A stretch of DNA of 15,879 bases, from assembly GCA_016840645.1 (NCBI GenBank), contig JAEORY010000036.1, positions 1-15,879 on the forward strand. Reading direction: 5' to 3'. Made by a program: the position numbers and the translations under genes. The notes under the pieces were generated by a model. That model did no database searches. It was not told the origin of the DNA and saw only the letters and a program-made list of their open reading frames with translations. Below, in pieces: positions 14,506-15,879 of the stretch; position 1 is the stretch's first letter, and every line of letters starts with the position of its first letter. Source of the DNA: Candidatus Borrarchaeota archaeon (GTDB lineage Archaea > Asgardarchaeota > Sifarchaeia > Borrarchaeales > Borrarchaeaceae).

Positions 14506-14586
14506 GTATTCGGAAATAGGCGAACAATATCACTTTTGTTAGTATTACTTTGCATCAATGGTTTCTACCAATTTTACTGGATTATG

Positions 14587-14606
14587 ACAATATTGTCCAA
14601 TATTCG
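14587..14606. repeat. CAATATT tandem repeat, candidate regulator site
   Basis: ACAATATTGT is a perfect 10-bp palindrome, immediately followed by CCAATATTCG, so CAATATT recurs with a one-helical-turn period about 85-105 bases upstream of the HTH-V4R promoter. Confidence 0.35.
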
Positions 14607-14874
14607 TCTCTAAATGGCATATTTTAGCACAAAATATGTAGATTCTTAACATAAAACAATCAGTTAATTCAATGTGACCGATAAGCAATTCCTATTAAAT
14701 CAATCTTTTCATAAATGAATGATATATTGCGAAGGTTACATATATTTTTTAGAAATATTGTAGATTATTTCATTCTAACTCTTTTTTTTGTAATTTTTGA
14801 AATTTGGCATTACGAATTCTACCAAAATAAATATGAATGTGTATTTCACTAGTCAGTATGTTACTTAGAGGGTG

Positions 14875-14882
14875 TTATATAA
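14875..14882 (+). promoter_or_regulatory. Candidate TATA box of the FIST gene
   Basis: TTATATAA would start transcription near 14906 and give an ~85-base leader. A second candidate at 14940-14950 would give a ~20-base leader; the sequence does not decide between them. Confidence 0.3.
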
Positions 14883-14991
14883 GCGTCTTAAATTGCTTAA
14901 GTTAAACTGGATTTATTAAAACACCGTTCTTATGTTTTGATATTTTATGAAATCAAAAGAAAATGATGAACGAAATATGAGAGTGTAGAAA

Positions 14992-15879
14992 ATGGGAATG
15001 TTTAATAGATTACGGCAAAAGTTGAGAACAAGGCAAGTTACTGAAATCCCTGCGGAAGGAGTTGTATTCGGAAAAAACGTAAGAGCTGGCTTCGCTTATC
15101 GAAGAGGTACTGAAGGCGTGTCAGCTTTCGATTTAGCGAAAGAAGCCGCGGCTGAAGCATTGAAACAAGTCGGTCAGGAAGATTTTAGTATAGCTATGGT
15201 TTACTCTGCGTACGAATTTCCTCCTAAAGAGGTAGCTGCGGGTATTGGAGCTGCTATTTCTGGCCCTTGGATTGGATGCACTACTGTAGGAGAAATCACT
15301 TCAGCAGGATTGTTTGAAGATAGTATTGTGGTTGCTGTGATCAGTTCTCCACACATAAAGGTTGGTGTAGGCGTTGGCCAATCAATTAGTGAAGATGACG
15401 AAGCAGCCGGTCGGATAGCTATCGAAATGGCCTTGGAATCCTTAAAGAATAAGGGCAAAACAATGAAAGAAGGAGAGAATTTTGTGCTTGTACATGGCTC
15501 CGTTGGTGGAGAAGAGGGAGTTATCAGGGGACTTCAAGAGGTAGTCGGAAATATTCCAGTGGTAGGTGGTACCGCTGGAAATGCATTAACAGAAAACCCT
15601 GCATATGTGTTCGCGAATGGTAAAGCGTATACGAATGCAGCTGTCGTGGGACTTGTATCTTCAAAAGTGGTTACTGCCAATGATAGCGGTCACGGATGGA
15701 AACCTACCGGTAAAATAGGATTGGTGACCAAGACTGATCCGCCAGAAATACGGAGAACAACAGGAACCCATATAGTTTACACAATTGACAATCGTCCAGC
15801 GGCTGAGTGGTATGCTGAAAAAATAAGTGAACTAAAAGGCAGTGAAATCACTGTAGATACGCTAAAACAGTATTATCCT
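14992..15879 (+). CDS. FIST-domain sensory protein (3' truncated by window)
   Basis: The open frame runs from the ATG at 14992 to the window end, 296 residues so far with no stop. After a short basic start (MGMFNRLRQKLRTRQ) comes a FIST N domain (about 25-225): SIAMVYSAYEF, AAISGPWIGCTTVGEITSAG with the family's G-C-[ST]-[ST]-x-GEI signature, FVLVHGSVGGEEGVIRGLQ, VVGGTAGNAL. The FIST C domain begins near residue 245 (IVYTIDNRPAAEWYAEKI...). FIST domains are thought to bind small ligands such as amino acids in signal transduction, often joined to methyl-accepting or kinase modules, which could follow beyond the edge. There is no signal peptide, so it is cytosolic. No Shine-Dalgarno is visible; a second ATG two codons later is an alternative start. 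Confidence 0.88.
   Translation, partial: MGMFNRLRQKLRTRQVTEIPAEGVVFGKNVRAGFAYRRGTEGVSAFDLAKEAAAEALKQVGQEDFSIAMVYSAYEFPPKEVAAGIGAAISGPWIGCTTVGEITSAGLFEDSIVVAVISSPHIKVGVGVGQSISEDDEAAGRIAIEMALESLKNKGKTMKEGENFVLVHGSVGGEEGVIRGLQEVVGNIPVVGGTAGNALTENPAYVFANGKAYTNAAVVGLVSSKVVTANDSGHGWKPTGKIGLVTKTDPPEIRRTTGTHIVYTIDNRPAAEWYAEKISELKGSEITVDTLKQYYP

Larger units (their letters stand above)
14474..14991. other. Long AT-rich intergenic region between divergent genes
   Basis: 518 bases without a convincing gene. It holds the TATA box of the HTH-V4R gene (14498-14505, - strand), an ACAATATTGT palindrome followed in 10-base register by CCAATATTC (14587-14606), an eight-T run near 14782-14789, and TATA-like elements facing the FIST gene (TTATATAA at 14875-14882; ATATTTTATGA at 14940-14950). 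No Shine-Dalgarno-led reading frame was found on either strand. Confidence 0.5.

Noticed and set aside
14474..14533. 20-codon N-terminal extension of the HTH-V4R protein
   Set aside because: The gene's own TATA box lies inside it at the right distance from the internal ATG.
15201..15458. 85-codon open frame on the - strand
   Set aside because: Antisense shadow of the FIST gene, which matches its family across this stretch.

Overview
The window comes from an AT-rich archaeal chromosome. A complete transcription factor B gene (TFB, the TFIIB homologue), a TrmB-type sugar-sensing-like regulator, a DUF2769 protein and several BRE/TATA-like elements about 25-30 bases upstream of starts (including apparently leaderless genes) show this. 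The exact phylum cannot be fixed from the sequence alone. No tRNA, rRNA, insertion sequence, prophage or CRISPR array was seen.

Layout. Bases 1-2852 hold the tail of an unidentified gene on the + strand, then on the - strand a three-part protein with a gamma-glutamylcyclotransferase-like core, a stand-alone Lrp/AsnC effector domain (RAM domain) and an Mrp/NBP35 iron-sulfur carrier ATPase. Bases 2978-6211 are an information-processing block: a TrmB-like regulator and TFB diverge from a 326-base region rich in inverted repeats, TFB is followed by a small cysteine-containing protein, and then comes an unrecognised two-domain protein with a Pro/Glu-rich linker.

Bases 6250-14473 are the metabolic heart. 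One - strand unit encodes a GlcD-like FAD oxidase, a translationally coupled HdrD/GlcF-like iron-sulfur protein and a PHP-domain phosphoesterase. Diverging from it is an uncharacterised ~272-residue protein (copy A), followed by a DUF2769 cysteine-rich protein. A second - strand unit carries an HTH-V4R regulator, a second GlcD-like FAD oxidase and copy B of the uncharacterised protein. The two copies share many motifs and both end in a small cysteine cluster. Thus two 2-hydroxyacid-type FAD oxidases each sit beside one member of the same unknown family. I infer a duplicated and diverged oxidation system for hydroxyacids such as lactate or glycolate, with the unknown family as an accessory or electron-transfer partner.

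Bases 14474-14991 are a long AT-rich intergenic stretch with regulatory-looking repeats. The window ends inside a FIST-domain sensory protein on the + strand.
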